This document shows positions 23,616 to 38,560 of a stretch of 64,000 nucleotides of DNA, piece by piece. Position 1 is the first letter of the stretch. Each line of letters starts with the position of its first letter. Both the position numbers and the translations under genes were made by a program. The DNA lies in NCBI GenBank assembly GCA_023515745.1, contig JALECJ010000256.1:806001-870000 (forward strand). Reading direction: 5' to 3'. This DNA comes from Amoeboaphelidium protococcarum (taxonomy: Eukaryota > Aphelidiomycota > Aphelidea). The notes beneath the pieces were generated by a model. It was not told the DNA's origin and did not search any database. It worked only from the letters and a program-made list of their open reading frames with translations.

Positions 23616-24755
23616 ATGACGGTGGCTTCTTATTAATTTTAAAAATCGTAGACACCATAGACGCGTACAGTGTCGATTGCTTTTCCATCATCAATTCTGG
23701 ATAATGCTCAGTCGCCTGATTTGAAAACTTATCTGGTTGGGTAGATTGCGCGCAGTATGGTGATATTTAAGGTGGACGAGGTGATTGTATTCCAGTAGGA
23801 GAGTGTTAAGGGATCATCTGAAAAGAAGGAAGGTGACTAGCATAAAGATAATGATGATGATGGTGGAGAGGAATTCAGTCCTTCATCTAGCAAGCGATTC
23901 AATTCATAGACATTCATGACGCATGTTCTTCGCTACCTGGAAACTCCTCAGTATCTGCGCAAGAGTCTATTTCCTCATCACCCTAATCTCAAATTCGCTG
24001 GCCTCCTCAATCCGATTGACGCGCCACATCATTTGCGTAAGACTGAGCTATCGCAATATCGTGAAGGTCTAGTTATCAAAGTTGATCCGGCCAAGTCTTA
24101 GGTGGAGGTTGATTGTGGATTTGATAAACATGTCATGGTAAAGGTGGATCCTCTGTTGGTTGAGAATATCAAACAAAATTAGCGCGTCACTCTCAAACTT
24201 AGCGATCCTCAGGCTGCACTGGATAAATATTGTCACAATCAACACCATCATCATAGCGGCGGTGGCAGTTCTTCACATGATTCTCCGTAGTAGAAAAAGC
24301 TGAAAATGATGAAAGCCTGCAGGAAGCTTAAAGTATCCATAGTCTCTCCTCGCACACCCACCCAGTCGGGAAGTTATTGGGGATATGAGGTGAGGCAGGC
24401 TGGTAGTTTCTCCGATGTTTTTAAATCGTGTCCTTATGATGGAGGCTACGATATGACTATTGGAACGTCAGAGCGAGGTGATGATATGCTATCCAATTAG
24501 ACTGTGCGTGATGCTCTTTAATCAAAGTATGCAAATGCTAAACACGTACTGATTGTATTTGGAGGACTTCTAGGTATTGAAGTATGCGTAGAAGGCGATC
24601 AGGATCTGATGGAGTCCACGTCTATCAACCCGGAGGATAGTCGAGACTTGTTTGATTTCTGGCTCAACACCTGTCCAGATCAAGGTAGTAGAACGATTAG
24701 ATCCGAAGAAGCGATTCTTATCACAATGTCCGCACTAAAGAGTATTTTGAACTGA
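23616..24755 (+). CDS. SPOUT-type RNA methyltransferase, C9orf114/CENP-32 family
   Basis: 379 aa. The start at 23616 gives a short TAA/TAG-rich leader before the family N-terminal motif TVSIAFPSSILDNAQSPDLK and QIARSMVIFKVDEV. The core signature is LETPQYLRKSLFPHHPNLKF followed by AGLLNPIDAPHHLR, with an OB-like insertion (EGLVIKVDPAKS). The SPOUT knot end has HVLIVFGGLLGIE. Family members methylate uridine in rRNA, and the human protein is also found at mitotic centrosomes. The acidic insert after VFQQES (Asp run near 23855) is a local expansion. Confidence 0.9.
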
Positions 24756-24959
24756 TTTAATAGTAGAGTAGAGTTATAATATTTATCATTTGCTTTATAG
24801 GTATCACATATAAAAATAAGGAAACTGAGCAAGATTATAAAGATGAAATTCAACTCAAAATTTCCATTTTCATCCATATTTTCTTCACCTTTTACGCACA
24901 AAACTATTTTAAAGTATTCAGTCAGCTGAATCCTCCTCCTAGTCATCAGACTATTTCAA

Positions 24960-26396
24960 TCACTTTCCCTTGTTGCCACCACCGTTGGCCATCAGGTTCT
25001 CCAACTGCAACTCAAGCTGACGAATTCTGACATCCTTCTGGGCAACTTCATTCTTCAGAGCATCATTCTCCTTGCGCAGAACGTGGAAACCATCCTGGTA
25101 CTCCTTCTCACTCTGAGGATTCTTCAGAGGATCATTAACAGCCTGAGCTGGGGAGACACCTTCAGTGACAAACTCCTTCTTTGCACTAGGCACGAAACCC
25201 TTCTCCAGGCTAACCAGAGTAGGCTTACCATTCTTACCGCTGAACCACTCATCGGCAGATAGAGTTGGCTTGTCGCTAGCAGTTGGAGGGAAGATGTCAG
25301 CCTGGAATTGATCAGACTTACGAGGCACCTTGAAAGAGATTGGCTCAACACGGTCAGGATGCACCTTGTACACACGAGAGATCTCACACTCGTTGATGTT
25401 CAGAGCACGCTTTGGCAAGAAGGCAATACCACGTTGAGGGTCGGCAGACTTGTACTCAGTCAAGTAGTACATGTGAGGTCCATCCTCGGCTACCTCAAAC
25501 TCAAAATAACGGATGTTACCATCACCCTTACCAGCAAGGTAAATCATGCGAGTGTCCTGGTCATAGAACGGCATCAGACCACCAGACATGGTGTCCAAGT
25601 TCTCAATTTTGATTGCCTCGTTCATGTTTCTAGAGTCCCATAGACCATACTGACGATCACTGGTCTTGGAGAAACCGGTAGAGATGATGTACTGAGAGTC
25701 GCCCAACCAGCAGACACGAGTTCCCTTCACACCTTGATGACCATTAGTCTCGGCCACAATCTTGTTGCCACGTGGATCAACCAAGCGGATCTTCTTGTCC
25801 TTACAGGTGGTTGCCAGCATGGATCCGTCATAGTTGTAAACGATAGAGTTAACAATATCTGGGTGGCCAGTGACATCCTGCTTCTCCGCTCCCTTCTTGA
25901 TGTCGTACAACTTGATCAACAAGTCAGCACCGGAACTCAACAACACATTCTCAGCAGTTGGGTGGAAGAGGACATGTCCAACTTTACGAGTGTGCTTATC
26001 AAAAGACAAAGCAGGAGCATTGCAGTTCTCCTTCAGACCACCCTCTGGAATGGACCAGACACAAACTTTACAATCCTCAGATCCACTGGCAACCACGTAA
26101 TCATTGAACGGGTTGAAGTCTGTATCCAGAACAGCACCGGTATGGCCACTGAACACTGGAAGGTCGTTAGCCAACTTGCCCACTTGATCCAGTGGAATCA
26201 CAGCAAACTGACCACCACCGCCAGCTTCCAAGTTCACAGAGATGAAACGAGCATTGGCTTTACACAAGTTAGTGTCCCAAGCATTACGGGACACTCTCAG
26301 ATTCTCATAACACTACTCTCTCTTATTAGCGGTACCAAAAACGTGACCTACACAATCACCATAGTACTTATTGGATGTTGTAGCTGTTGTCTTCAT
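24960..26396 (-). CDS. Coronin, actin-binding WD-repeat protein
   Basis: 478 aa, the size of short fungal or animal coronins. The N-terminal signature HVFGTANKREQCYENLRVS contains TAG (26313-26315) at the universally conserved Gln of EQCY(E/D)N. A seven-bladed WD40 propeller follows (NLEAGGGGQFAVIPLD, GHTGAVLDTDFNPFNDY, SGSEDCKVCVW). Then the coronin-specific C-terminal extension and a final coiled coil of about 45 residues (about 425-470) that normally trimerises. Coronins regulate Arp2/3 and actin turnover. Apart from that one TAG the gene uses CAA/CAG for Gln, consistent with high expression. Confidence 0.96.
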
Positions 26397-26748
26397 AAGG
26401 AATGAATAAACTTACGGTACTTGGATGCACGAACAAACTTGGACACTACACTTATAAATGTATGAAGTACATAAATAATCTAATAAAAGATATTGTATAT
26501 GAACAACTTACTATTTTCGATAGATTTAAACGTAAGTTATTGAGACGATTACTACGACAACACTTATACTAAACAACACCAAAGAATAAAGAGGGAGGGA
26601 GAAACGGTGAGTGAGTGCGTGTGAGTTGAGCGTCGTTCACCTAAACAAATTCAACAACAATAAGCGAGCGAGCGACAGAGGAAAGCGTTTCGAGCGCTTT
26701 TGTCGTTCAAACAACCAACATTGACGACAACGACTCCAATCGGCGATG
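26397..26748. promoter_or_regulatory. Upstream region of coronin
   Basis: Contains a GTGAGTGAGTG run (26607-26617) and a GCGAGCGAGCG run (about 26664-26674), and the palindrome-like AGCGTTTCGAGCGCT around 26683-26697. No RNA gene seen. Promoter role is inferred from position. Confidence 0.45.
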
Positions 26749-27075
26749 TCAAGGCAAGGAAAAACGCCACCTTCCAATCTTGAAACAGAATGTGTGGCTT
26801 GAAGTGATCCATCTATTGGCCTGTTGTGTTAGATTTAGTGTAAAGTTCAGTTCAGCTTTGATGCAGTAAGAAGTTAAGACTTTTATCTCACGCATTTTTT
26901 GAATTGTTATGATGTTGTTTTGATTATCGTGCATCACGAAAATGATTGTGCCAGATGTCAAGTTGCTGCTAGCAGTTATTTTTGAATTGAAAAGCTCGTA
27001 TAGTTTAAGGTAACTCAACTAACAATAATCCACTTTATTTTCATCTTCATCATCATTATCATCATCAACTTTCAT
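26749..27075 (-). CDS. Possible small protein of 108 aa (uncertain)
   Basis: Open frame from ATG at 27075 to TGA at 26749-26751, with one TAG read as Gln. It begins with an Asp-rich MKVDDDNDDEDE and continues with alternating hydrophobic residues (TSGTIIFVMHDNQNNI) that could form beta strands. I do not recognise it. It begins only 25 bases after the Polo kinase stop, and open frames of this length arise by chance when TGA is the only stop, so it may be just a frame inside the coronin upstream region. Confidence 0.3.
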
Positions 27076-27099
27076 CAATAGTTAATCATTAAAATATTT

Positions 27100-29336
27100 T
27101 CAAAACTTGTTCTATTTCTCAGCAGAGCCAGCCTCTTTCTGGGAACTCTTAGGCTTTGTCAGATTATCCAAAATGTCACATGCATACTTGAGTCTACTCA
27201 GAATGTCACCCTTCTCAGTAGATACAATTTATGCCAGGGAATACGTCTTGAGCTATCTATCACGATTAATAAATGTGACGACAAGTCCATCTTGTGATAG
27301 AATCAACTTGCTGTGATCAAAAAAGTTGATCTGCACAATTCTGTTAGTAAGGCGGAACATCACAGCGTGCTTTGTTCTCATATACTTTACAAGGAAATCT
27401 AGATTCTGCGTCTTGTCCACATCTTAAAATGCGTATTCAGCCTTGTACAAGTTCTCGTTCATATAACCGGTAAAATGCTTCAGCAGTGTCACTTTCTTGT
27501 TCAACGACTGAGGATAATCACCAAGAGTGTACGCATGTCTGTTCATCACAGATCTCTCGGTTCCTTTTGCATATTCCAGATACTCAAAATTCTATTCATT
27601 AGCCGCCAATATTATACTGGAAGAGTCATTAAAATGGACACCAATAGATCCGTTAGTTAACTAGTATCCAAGTCCGTACTTGTTCGAGTAATCAATCCAC
27701 TTGCTGATAAATACTTTAGGAGCCGTGATGGAGGATGATGATGGGACACCAAACTTAAATGGCTTACCAGACTTCGAGCACGCCAAAGCTTCACTAATGT
27801 GATACAGCATAGACTCAAGCATAGACTTTCTACCACCAGCAGGAGCCTGTTGAGGACTTATATGCAACTTCGAAACAGCTTTGTCAGAATTATTCGCGTA
27901 AGTAACTGGTGTAGAAGGAGTACCGCTCTTTATACTCATTCTTGCAAGCGAAGAAGCAGGAGTCCCGGTAATGTTGTGCACTGGAGTGACACTTTCCTTT
28001 GGTGCAACGACAACATTCTCCTTCTACATCTTTTACACATTCCAGAGCGGAGATTGTGATGTTACTGGTTTAGTCGCCGTCACTTAAACATCACGCACAG
28101 CCACAACTAAAGGACTTTACTTATTCTTCAAATCAGACAAAGGCGTACGGCGAACAGCAGCTTCTCTCTGTATCGACATGACTTGCATCCTCTTACTTAC
28201 GGCAGCGGAAGGAGTCTCCATACTCTAAATTTGCAACTTGTTAAACATTGCCATTTAATTCGTCGCAAACAGCTCAGGAACTGTCAAAAGAGCAGACGCT
28301 GGAATATGTTTAGGAATATTCAGCTAAAACCATGGATGGTCAAAAATCTCCTGTATAGTTGGCCTGTCAGAAGGCTTAGAGCTGAGTAGGGACGATATCA
28401 AATTTTTAGACATTGCAGATATTCCACAGCCTTCTGGATAGACGTAATTATTTTCACGAATATTTCGGTAAATCTCCTTGACGTCTTTAGTCTAAAATGG
28501 CGGCTTTCCCACTAGAAAAGTATACAGAATTACACCGATAGACCATAGATCTACTTCAAAACTATGTCCATGCTCCCTGTCAAACAATATCTCGGGTGCA
28601 ATATAATTTGGAGTACCACATATCGTCTTCTTTCGCTCACCATCATACTTTACAATAGTAGCCAGACCAAAATCGCCCACTTTAATATCCATGGAACCAG
28701 ACAAGAATAGATTGCCAAGCTTTAGATCACGATGAATAACCCGCTTCTAATGTAAATACGTCAAAGCATCCAACAACTGCTTCATATAATACCGAGCTTC
28801 AGCCTCCAACAACTTTCTACGCTTCTTTATCATCTCAACAAAAGTCTTATTCTCACACAGCTCCAGAATCATGTACACATTACTCGAGTCCTCAAAAACT
28901 TGCTTAAACTTGACAATATTAGGATGTTTCAAGTTCTAATGAATCTTGATCTCTGTGAACAACTTCTGCTTGGACTTTTCAGACTTGAGAGACACTTTGG
29001 GAACTACTTTAGCTGCGAATCTTGTGCCATTCTAATCCCATACTTCATAACACTTGGCAAATCCACCCTACACTCGCTCTTACACAGTTTTAAATGACTC
29101 AAATTAAACCGTCATAATCAGAAACATCATACCTCTCCAAGCAGCTTCCCCTTTGTAAACTACACTGTAGACTTTTTGTCTTTCAGAACAGATGGAGGTG
29201 AAGGACAGCTCTATTTCTGATTATACTTGGGTACCGGTGGGAGGTCAGCGTCATTTTTGGTAAGTTTGTCTCGACGCTTTGCAGCACCGCCATCAGCCTT
29301 ACTCAATCCACGAGTTCCAGGATAAACTTCTGTCAT
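27100..29336 (-). CDS. PLK1: Polo-like kinase
   Basis: Two exons: 29133-29336 and 27100-29067, with a 65-nt intron at 29068-29132 ending TGTAG; 723 aa. The intron splits the glycine loop: exon 1 ends LLGE and exon 2 begins GGFAKCYEV, the Polo-type G-loop with Cys. Kinase motifs include [23 protein letters not shown] and the T-loop [18 protein letters not shown] with its activating Thr. Two polo boxes follow, starting with [20 protein letters not shown] and later [20 protein letters not shown]. Polo kinases drive mitotic entry, spindle assembly and cytokinesis, docking through the polo boxes. The symbol names the family member type, not a proven ortholog. Confidence 0.95.
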
Positions 29337-30105
29337 AATTGGAGCAATGTATATATATCTAAGTATATAATTCAAAATCAAAACTGTGATAACTCACAAT
29401 ACACTCACTCTAACTATTATTACTATTAGTACACTTCAATTGACTGGACAAATAACAACAACAAGAACAATAAGAAATAACGGGCAGTTTTGTTTCACCC
29501 AGAGCCCAGAGCTAGAAAAGATTCCCCCGAGCTGAAACAACAAAGACTAATGATTAAGACTGTGGAAAATCCTCACTCACTCGGTCGTCTATATGTCTGC
29601 ACAAGTGTTACAGTGCCAAAAAATTTCATTGGTACGCAAATGACTGGGATATTACAATTTTAGCTGAATATTTTACGTACGAACATTCTTTTTTTAACTG
29701 GCTTAGTTATCAAAATTATACTTCGCTGTAACTTACCTGATGCAGTCACACAAAGCCGACATGATAAGTAAAAACTCATTTCACGTATGTGGGACTAATG
29801 TCCCAGTTTGCCAGACGCGATGTGGGAAAATTGTCCAAGTTTCGAGCGAGAGTTGAAACCAACTGCCCTCCATATCGAACATATACTAGAACTGTACTTT
29901 TAGCATCAGATTAGCACAGGAAACTAAATTAGCGCGTGAACAAATGTACTTTTTAAAAAGAAAAGTGGTGTCTGTCTATATGAATGTAATGAAATTGACA
30001 TATCGAGACTAAAAGCAAAACTTGTATAAAACTAGCCTCAGAAATATTTAGAGAGTACAATCATACATCAATGCCGGATATCACGAATATTGATCAATCA
30101 ATCAA
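29337..30105. other. Longest intergenic stretch, upstream of Polo kinase
   Basis: 769 bases without a supported gene. A CCTCACTCACTCGGTCG element lies at 29571-29587, about 235 bases upstream of the Polo start. On the minus strand 29737-29762 looks like a short exon followed by a strong donor (GTAAGT), but no second exon can be chosen with confidence. A palindromic TGGGACTAATGTCCCA lies near 29799-29814. No tRNA or snRNA recognised. Confidence 0.4.
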
Positions 30106-32631
30106 TCAGAACTCCCAGTCTGCATCAACATCCATGGCCCAGGTGAACTTTTGACGCAAAGTTTTGGTAAACATCTTCTCAATAGGCACGTCGTGTTTCT
30201 TTGCCCAAGCAGCGGTAATACGCGGATCAATGTAATTGATTTTCGAAGTTCCCAGTGCAGTAGTCTTGTTCTCATCTCTGTCTATCAATTGAGACTTGAG
30301 AGTCAGTATTTTATTTGAGAGCGACTTGTACTGCTTTTCTAGGCGATCCATGGTGGGATCCTTCTTCTGGCTTGCAGATGCCATCAAGTCTTCTTTAGCA
30401 GGCGGATCTTCACCGGCTGCTTTAGCCTTTTCACAGAGAGACTCATACTTCTTCTCCAATTTCTATTATTCAAGCTCTGCAGCCTCCTTCTCTTTCCTCG
30501 CATAAGTCTCCTCATCCAGATCAGATTCAGGCTCGGTTAGTTCCGGTCGACTCTTTTTCAATTTGGCGTTCATCTCAATCATTTACTGCTTGCAATTAAG
30601 TCGCTAGTACTTTAGCATAAGCAATTTCTCACGCAACTTCTCCATCTGGGTAGAGTGATTCTTACTGACAGCTCGCTAGTGATTACACAAAATAGCCACC
30701 TGGCGATTGGCTCTGTTATAGGCAAGAATCTTCTCGGCAACCGTAGCATCCTCAGGAGTGTCTTCTAACTCTATCTAGAACGTATGAGAGGCATTATACG
30801 TACGGAAGACCTTCGCTGTGAGTCCAGGCATAAGTTTACTTAGATGAGCATTGACCAGAGATGTAGACAAGCGATCAAATATCGGATCTCCCTCACGCTT
30901 TGGAGGACGCTTGAAAATCTTCAGATTCTTCCAAATAATAGGATCAACTTCAACTCTGTTATAATAACGTACCGAGTCTTTACCAAGAAAGTCAAATACA
31001 ACCATCTTTTTCACGTGCTTCTTCATCTCACCAGGCCGCTCCGGATCAGGTATCATCTCTTCATCCTCTTCCAAGGCGATATGCTCAAATCTGAGGGAAC
31101 AGCAACCAACAGTATCCGCTTCATCTTCTCCCTTCTCATTACCGGCACGAAGAGCCAGCTTGTCAATGAGCCAAATCACTGTGGCGCGTTATCTCGTCAC
31201 CATCAACTTGTCACGCAACTGTTCTGTGTACTCTTTACGAATTTCATCGATACGATCCTTGAGCTGGCGAGCCTTCTCAAACTTCTTAAAATCACTGATA
31301 CCCTTGAGAGATGACTAATCCGAAAATCTGACATACTTGATTCCGCCAGTGATATTCTCTGTCCAATTAGCCAACCACGCAACAGTGTTATCATGAACAA
31401 TGGCTCCCCACTGATGCCCGGCAGGAGGATCAGGAACCTTGGCATCTTTACCGATATTGATAGTAATCTACTCCGGCATGACTCTCTTCTTCACCATACC
31501 AGTTTTAGGATGCTCACCTCTACCTCTGAATAGCCCAGGAGGTTCAATTCGAAAATTGCCAACCTTCTCCTTTCTGCCATCCAGAAATGCAAATCCATAC
31601 TCATCATCGATAGCCTTCTTCTGCAACTTGATCTCATTCTTCTGCTCTTTAGTCATAAGCTTCTTCTCCTCTTTAAGCCGGTCGAAATGCTCCTTCATAG
31701 GCGTAAAATCGCACAGCTCAAACTCCATAATAGGACATTTAGGATCATTCTCCTTCAGGCACTCTAGAAAGTCGGTAAAAAAGTTCTTACAAAAGGTCTC
31801 ATTCTCCACGTACTGAGTGCCAAGCAATTAGGCAAAGAATCCAGCGATTTCCTCAGATGGTGGACTCAACTTCACCGGTTGACCATCGTAACGCATTAGG
31901 ACACCATGAGGAACATAATCAGGCGGAAACTGAGGTCCTTTATGCTCCAACGTAGTCCATTTAATCTCATTATCGTGATCCTGCTCTTCCCACCACTTAT
32001 AAACCTCTTACTGATCTTCATCTTTCTGCTTTCGTTTCTTAGATGGAGATTAAGTGGACTCTTCAGCGTCACTCTAAGTCTTCAATTTCTTGTTGGACTT
32101 GCTTACCTTATTACTCTAATTTACCTTCTTGTCCTATTTTTATGAGCTAGATTTAGATAATTTACCTTTGCCATTAGGCTTGATATCTTCCATGGCGGAC
32201 TCATCTCCTTCATTGCCTTCGCTATCATTGTCACTCTCAACTTTTCGCTTCTTTTTATTATTACCACTGACACTTTGAGACTATCTAGTCTTTTAATTCG
32301 ACTTTTATGCTATTTGATCTTCGCTGTAATCATCCTCCTCCTCCCCTTCGTCTTCTGTAGACTCGCCATTATCACTTTCATCCTAATCAGCATCATCTTC
32401 TTCATCTTCAGAATTCTCATAATCTTCTTCCTATTCAGTATCCTCTGCCTAACTAAAATCAGTAGTAGCAGCAGCCGTATCTTCAGCGTCATTGTTACCA
32501 TCAACATCCATATCTTGACTATCACCCGACTACTGCTTCTCACCACTCGGAACAGGCATATCGAAATCTATATCTCTCACCGGAGACTTGAGGCGATGTA
32601 CAACTGTCTTTTCTTCCACCCCTAAATCCAT
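30106..32631 (-). CDS. TOP1: DNA topoisomerase I (type IB)
   Basis: Intronless, 841 aa. The first 200 residues are acidic and basic low-complexity with many TAA/TAG Gln codons and likely nuclear signals. Core: [55 protein letters not shown], then [20 protein letters not shown] and a linker coiled coil. The C-terminal [10 protein letters not shown] carries the active-site Tyr at about residue 800. The enzyme relaxes supercoils ahead of transcription and replication by nicking one strand through a 3'-phosphotyrosine. It is divergent from BRX1, sharing 369 bases. Confidence 0.97.
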
Positions 32632-33000
32632 ACTATTATTATACAACGATATGTGTCTATCTGGCTCAAGTTAAACAAGGAAATGATATGATAAGATACA
32701 AAGAAACAGTTTATAAAGAGAAGCGTTAGCCGAAACGGGAAGGGAGAGCGGCGATCGTTTCGAAAAGTTACGACAATTAAAGAGCGGCGAAGAGAGAGAG
32801 ATCAGAACAGAACAGCGATGCTTTATCAACGCGACGAAGGCAAAGAGGACAGACAATTCAACGTTTGTAGAAGAAACGCGCGATGAGAAGAGAAAAAGTG
32901 AAAAATATCACAATTTTCATCATTTTTCATTTGAAGGACTTTGAGGAAGAATATATCATTGATCGATTGATTTAATCTAAAGGTAAAGATAGACTTAATA
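32632..33000. promoter_or_regulatory. Divergent promoter region between TOP1 and BRX1
   Basis: Contains a GC-richer patch (about 32720-32790) with CGAAACGGGAAGGGAG and TTTCGAAAAG, flanked by AT-rich DNA. No coding frame recognised. Confidence 0.45.
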
Positions 33001-33996
33001 ATGGATCAGGCGTAGTATAGTGACGAGTTTGATGAGAGCGAGTTTTCTGATGCTTCAGAGGAAGTTGTACTGACTGGTAAGAAGGCACTCTTGGCAACCG
33101 GTGGCTAATCAACTACTACTTCAGTGAGAAAATCGGATAAAAAGAAATCAGTGACGGATGGTGACGATGCATAATAAACAGCAAGTACATTTTTCAAGAA
33201 TAAATAACGCGTCATGCTATTATCTTCCCGCGGTATTAATCAGAGATAGAGGCATTTTTTGAAAGATTTGGAGGCTCTGTTGCCGCATGCAAAGAAGGAC
33301 TCCAAGTTTGACGCGAAGGGTGATATCAAGATGTTGAATGAGCTGGCAGAGTTGAATAATTGCAACAACACACTCTATCTTGAGATACGCAAAGGACAAG
33401 ATTTGTACATGTGGCTCAGTAAGACGCCTAATGGACCATCATGCAAATTTCTCGTTTAGAATCTGCACACGATGGATGAGTTGAAGATGACTGGAAACTG
33501 TCTTAAAGGATCGCGTCCGCTTCTGTCGTTTGATGCTCAGTTTGATGAATGTGCTCACTTATCCGTGATAAAACAGCTTCTCATTCACAATTTCGGTACT
33601 CCTCGTGGCCATAGGAAGAGTAAGCCGTTCCATGACCATGTGTTCACTTTCAGCATTGTTGATGGACGCGTATGGTTCCGTAATTTTTAGATTGTGCCTG
33701 CAGCTGTTAGTGCCAACTCTGCTAAAGAGAAGAAGGATCCTCCATCGTTGGTCGAGATTGGGCCTCGATTTGTGTTGAATCCTATTAAGGTGTTCGATGG
33801 TAGCTTCTGTGGACAGGTGATGTATGAGAATCCTGACTATGTGTCACCAAACACAATCAGATCTATGCAGAAGGCTGCCGGTAGTTAGAAGTACGTGCAG
33901 AGAATGAAGGCTAATCAGCACAAGGCTCTCAAAGCATCTGAGGCTCATATCCCAAAGACTGAGATGGACATTGTAGACGAAGTTTTTAGACAATGA
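33001..33996 (+). CDS. BRX1: Ribosome biogenesis protein BRX1
   Basis: 331 aa, intronless. After a 70-residue acidic leader rich in TAA/TAG Gln codons comes the Brix domain: RVMLLSSRGINQRQRHFLKD, LNELAELNNCNNTLYLE, SKTPNGPSCKF, and the BRX1-specific RGHRKSKPFHDHVFTF followed by IVDGRVWFRNFQIV. BRX1 acts in the nucleolus in early 60S assembly on 27S pre-rRNA with EBP2. The stop is 79 bases from that of the converging alanyl-tRNA synthetase gene. Confidence 0.96.
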
Positions 33997-34075
33997 GAAA
34001 ATACTCTTGACAATATATTGCAGCTATTAAAAATGTTATTAGCTTTATACTTACTATGTTATCTTATTATGATGA

Positions 34076-36970
<2,895 letters not shown>

Positions 36971-37268
36971 TGCGTATCTATTTAATAAACGGAAAATTTT
37001 CAATTCTATTTGGTTGAAAATTTCACTACGAAGCTCTGAGAGATGTGAAAGCTAAAGAAGATAAGCGAGCTAGGTACGGCCAGAAGAAACTGTAAAAGCT
37101 TTAAGAACGATAAATCTTGCGCTACGGTGTGATCAAAGTCGAAAGAGAGCATTTGATCTACATACTGTAGGTCCGTCTTGACTAAAAGGGGGAAACTAGT
37201 ACTTTAAAACTGCCAATAAAACATAAAGCCTTTTTCGATTCATTGCTAATTAGTTAACAACCTTCCGG
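36971..37268. promoter_or_regulatory. Upstream region of alanyl-tRNA synthetase
   Basis: 298 bases between the AlaRS start and the rhomboid stop. No frame, repeat or RNA gene recognised; it should contain the AlaRS promoter. Confidence 0.4.
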
Positions 37269-38309
37269 TCAGTATCCACGAATGTATTTTCGTCTACTAA
37301 AGCTTCTCTACAACAGTTTGAACCAACCCAGTCCAAATGCGAAACCTGCACAATGCGCGACATGATCGATTTGGTCATCCCATCGAGCGATACAATAAAT
37401 GATGTAGTTTGCAAATATATGGCGGACGTCTTCACGGTGCGCCATGAGTAGATATCCTTCCATAGCGCATAAGACACCGCTAAACCCCATGGACGGTTTG
37501 CCGTGTGTCTTGACGCTAACCCAGCTGGAGAATATGCCACTTAAAACCACAAATGAAACATAGCCTTCAACTTTAAACAGCTTATCAAAATCAGGCCCCA
37601 ATAATACTAGAGATATCACGTTGCATATCAAGTGATTAAAATCAACGTGCGCAAACGATGATGTGAGGAGAGTCATGTACCTACCGCGTTCCATATTGCT
37701 TTGAGAAGAGGTGAAGTGTCTAAGCGCGAAATCTGCTGGCTTTGAGTCAAGCCAACAATGAAGACTAAATAGCAGCGCAATGCAGAGTCCCGTTTAAGAG
37801 TATAAATTGAATTTCCTCAAGTCATCAAGATGTACAACCACATATGCAATAGTGGACCAATGTAGATCGACTGTGACACGGCGAAAGACTCCAAAAATCC
37901 CATACAGAAATTTCGAAGCTACTTCTACAGCATAATTCCAGGATTCAATCAATAAATCAGTATCATCGCGCTCCTACTCTAATTCGCGGTCAAAAGTATC
38001 ACCGTGAAAATCATAATGTTCTTCTCTGTGATTTGAAGCGGTTGTGATTTTCCTAATCATGATGCAATTTGAATCTGATTATCCAGCTTGAGGATATTTC
38101 TGACACAAATTAATAAGGGCCATGCCAGGTCTTTGCAATTTCCATTTGTGGCCCTCTTGTACTAAGAAATAAAGCTAATCTAAGCGATCTTGTAACTCTA
38201 GTTACTCTTTGGTGGCGCGAATCACATCAGCAACATCAATGCATGAAGATATCGCAATCTTTACAGGTGCGCCCATTCCGATTTTGACCCAAATAGTATC
38301 CGGCAACAT
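37269..38309 (-). CDS. Rhomboid-family intramembrane serine protease
   Basis: 346 aa from ATG at 38309 to TGA at 37269. The C-terminal half has rhomboid spans with HVDFNHLICNVISLVLLG, the catalytic GFSG (Ser277) and DHVAHCAGFAFG with the partner His (about 319), the same layout as PARL-type rhomboids. The N-terminal 80 residues (IWVKIGMGAPVKIAISS ... DVADVIRATKEQL) resemble a ubiquitin-like fold. A shorter start at 38060 would leave only the membrane part. The frame stays open upstream of 38309 to a TGA near 38452 with no ATG, so a spliced 5' exon is possible. Rhomboids cleave membrane helices; substrate and organelle are unknown. Confidence 0.8.
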
Positions 38310-38560
38310 ATCTCTTCTCAAAGATTTACTGTTATTACTGTCCAAATTTTAAAGTAAAGCACATGTTGAAAAGATAATAAATGGAGGAAATTTAAAAATA
38401 GTCTCCTGATTCACAGTAGCAATGTAGATCCATCGACAACGTTACAACTCTCATATCATAAGGCCGGCGTCATACACGACTTTGCCAATTTCTATATGAA
38501 ATATTGAAGATGTTAACAAAAAAAATAGAAAAAAACTAATCTCAATAATAAAGTATCAAT

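Noticed and set aside
25308-26405. Long plus-strand frames opposite coronin
   Set aside because: They mirror the coronin coding strand, whose WD repeats are unambiguous.
29737-29762. Possible first exon (MSALCDCI) followed by GTAAGT donor on the minus strand
   Set aside because: Several AG acceptors are possible downstream and none yields a recognisable or long frame, so it stays part of the intergenic description.
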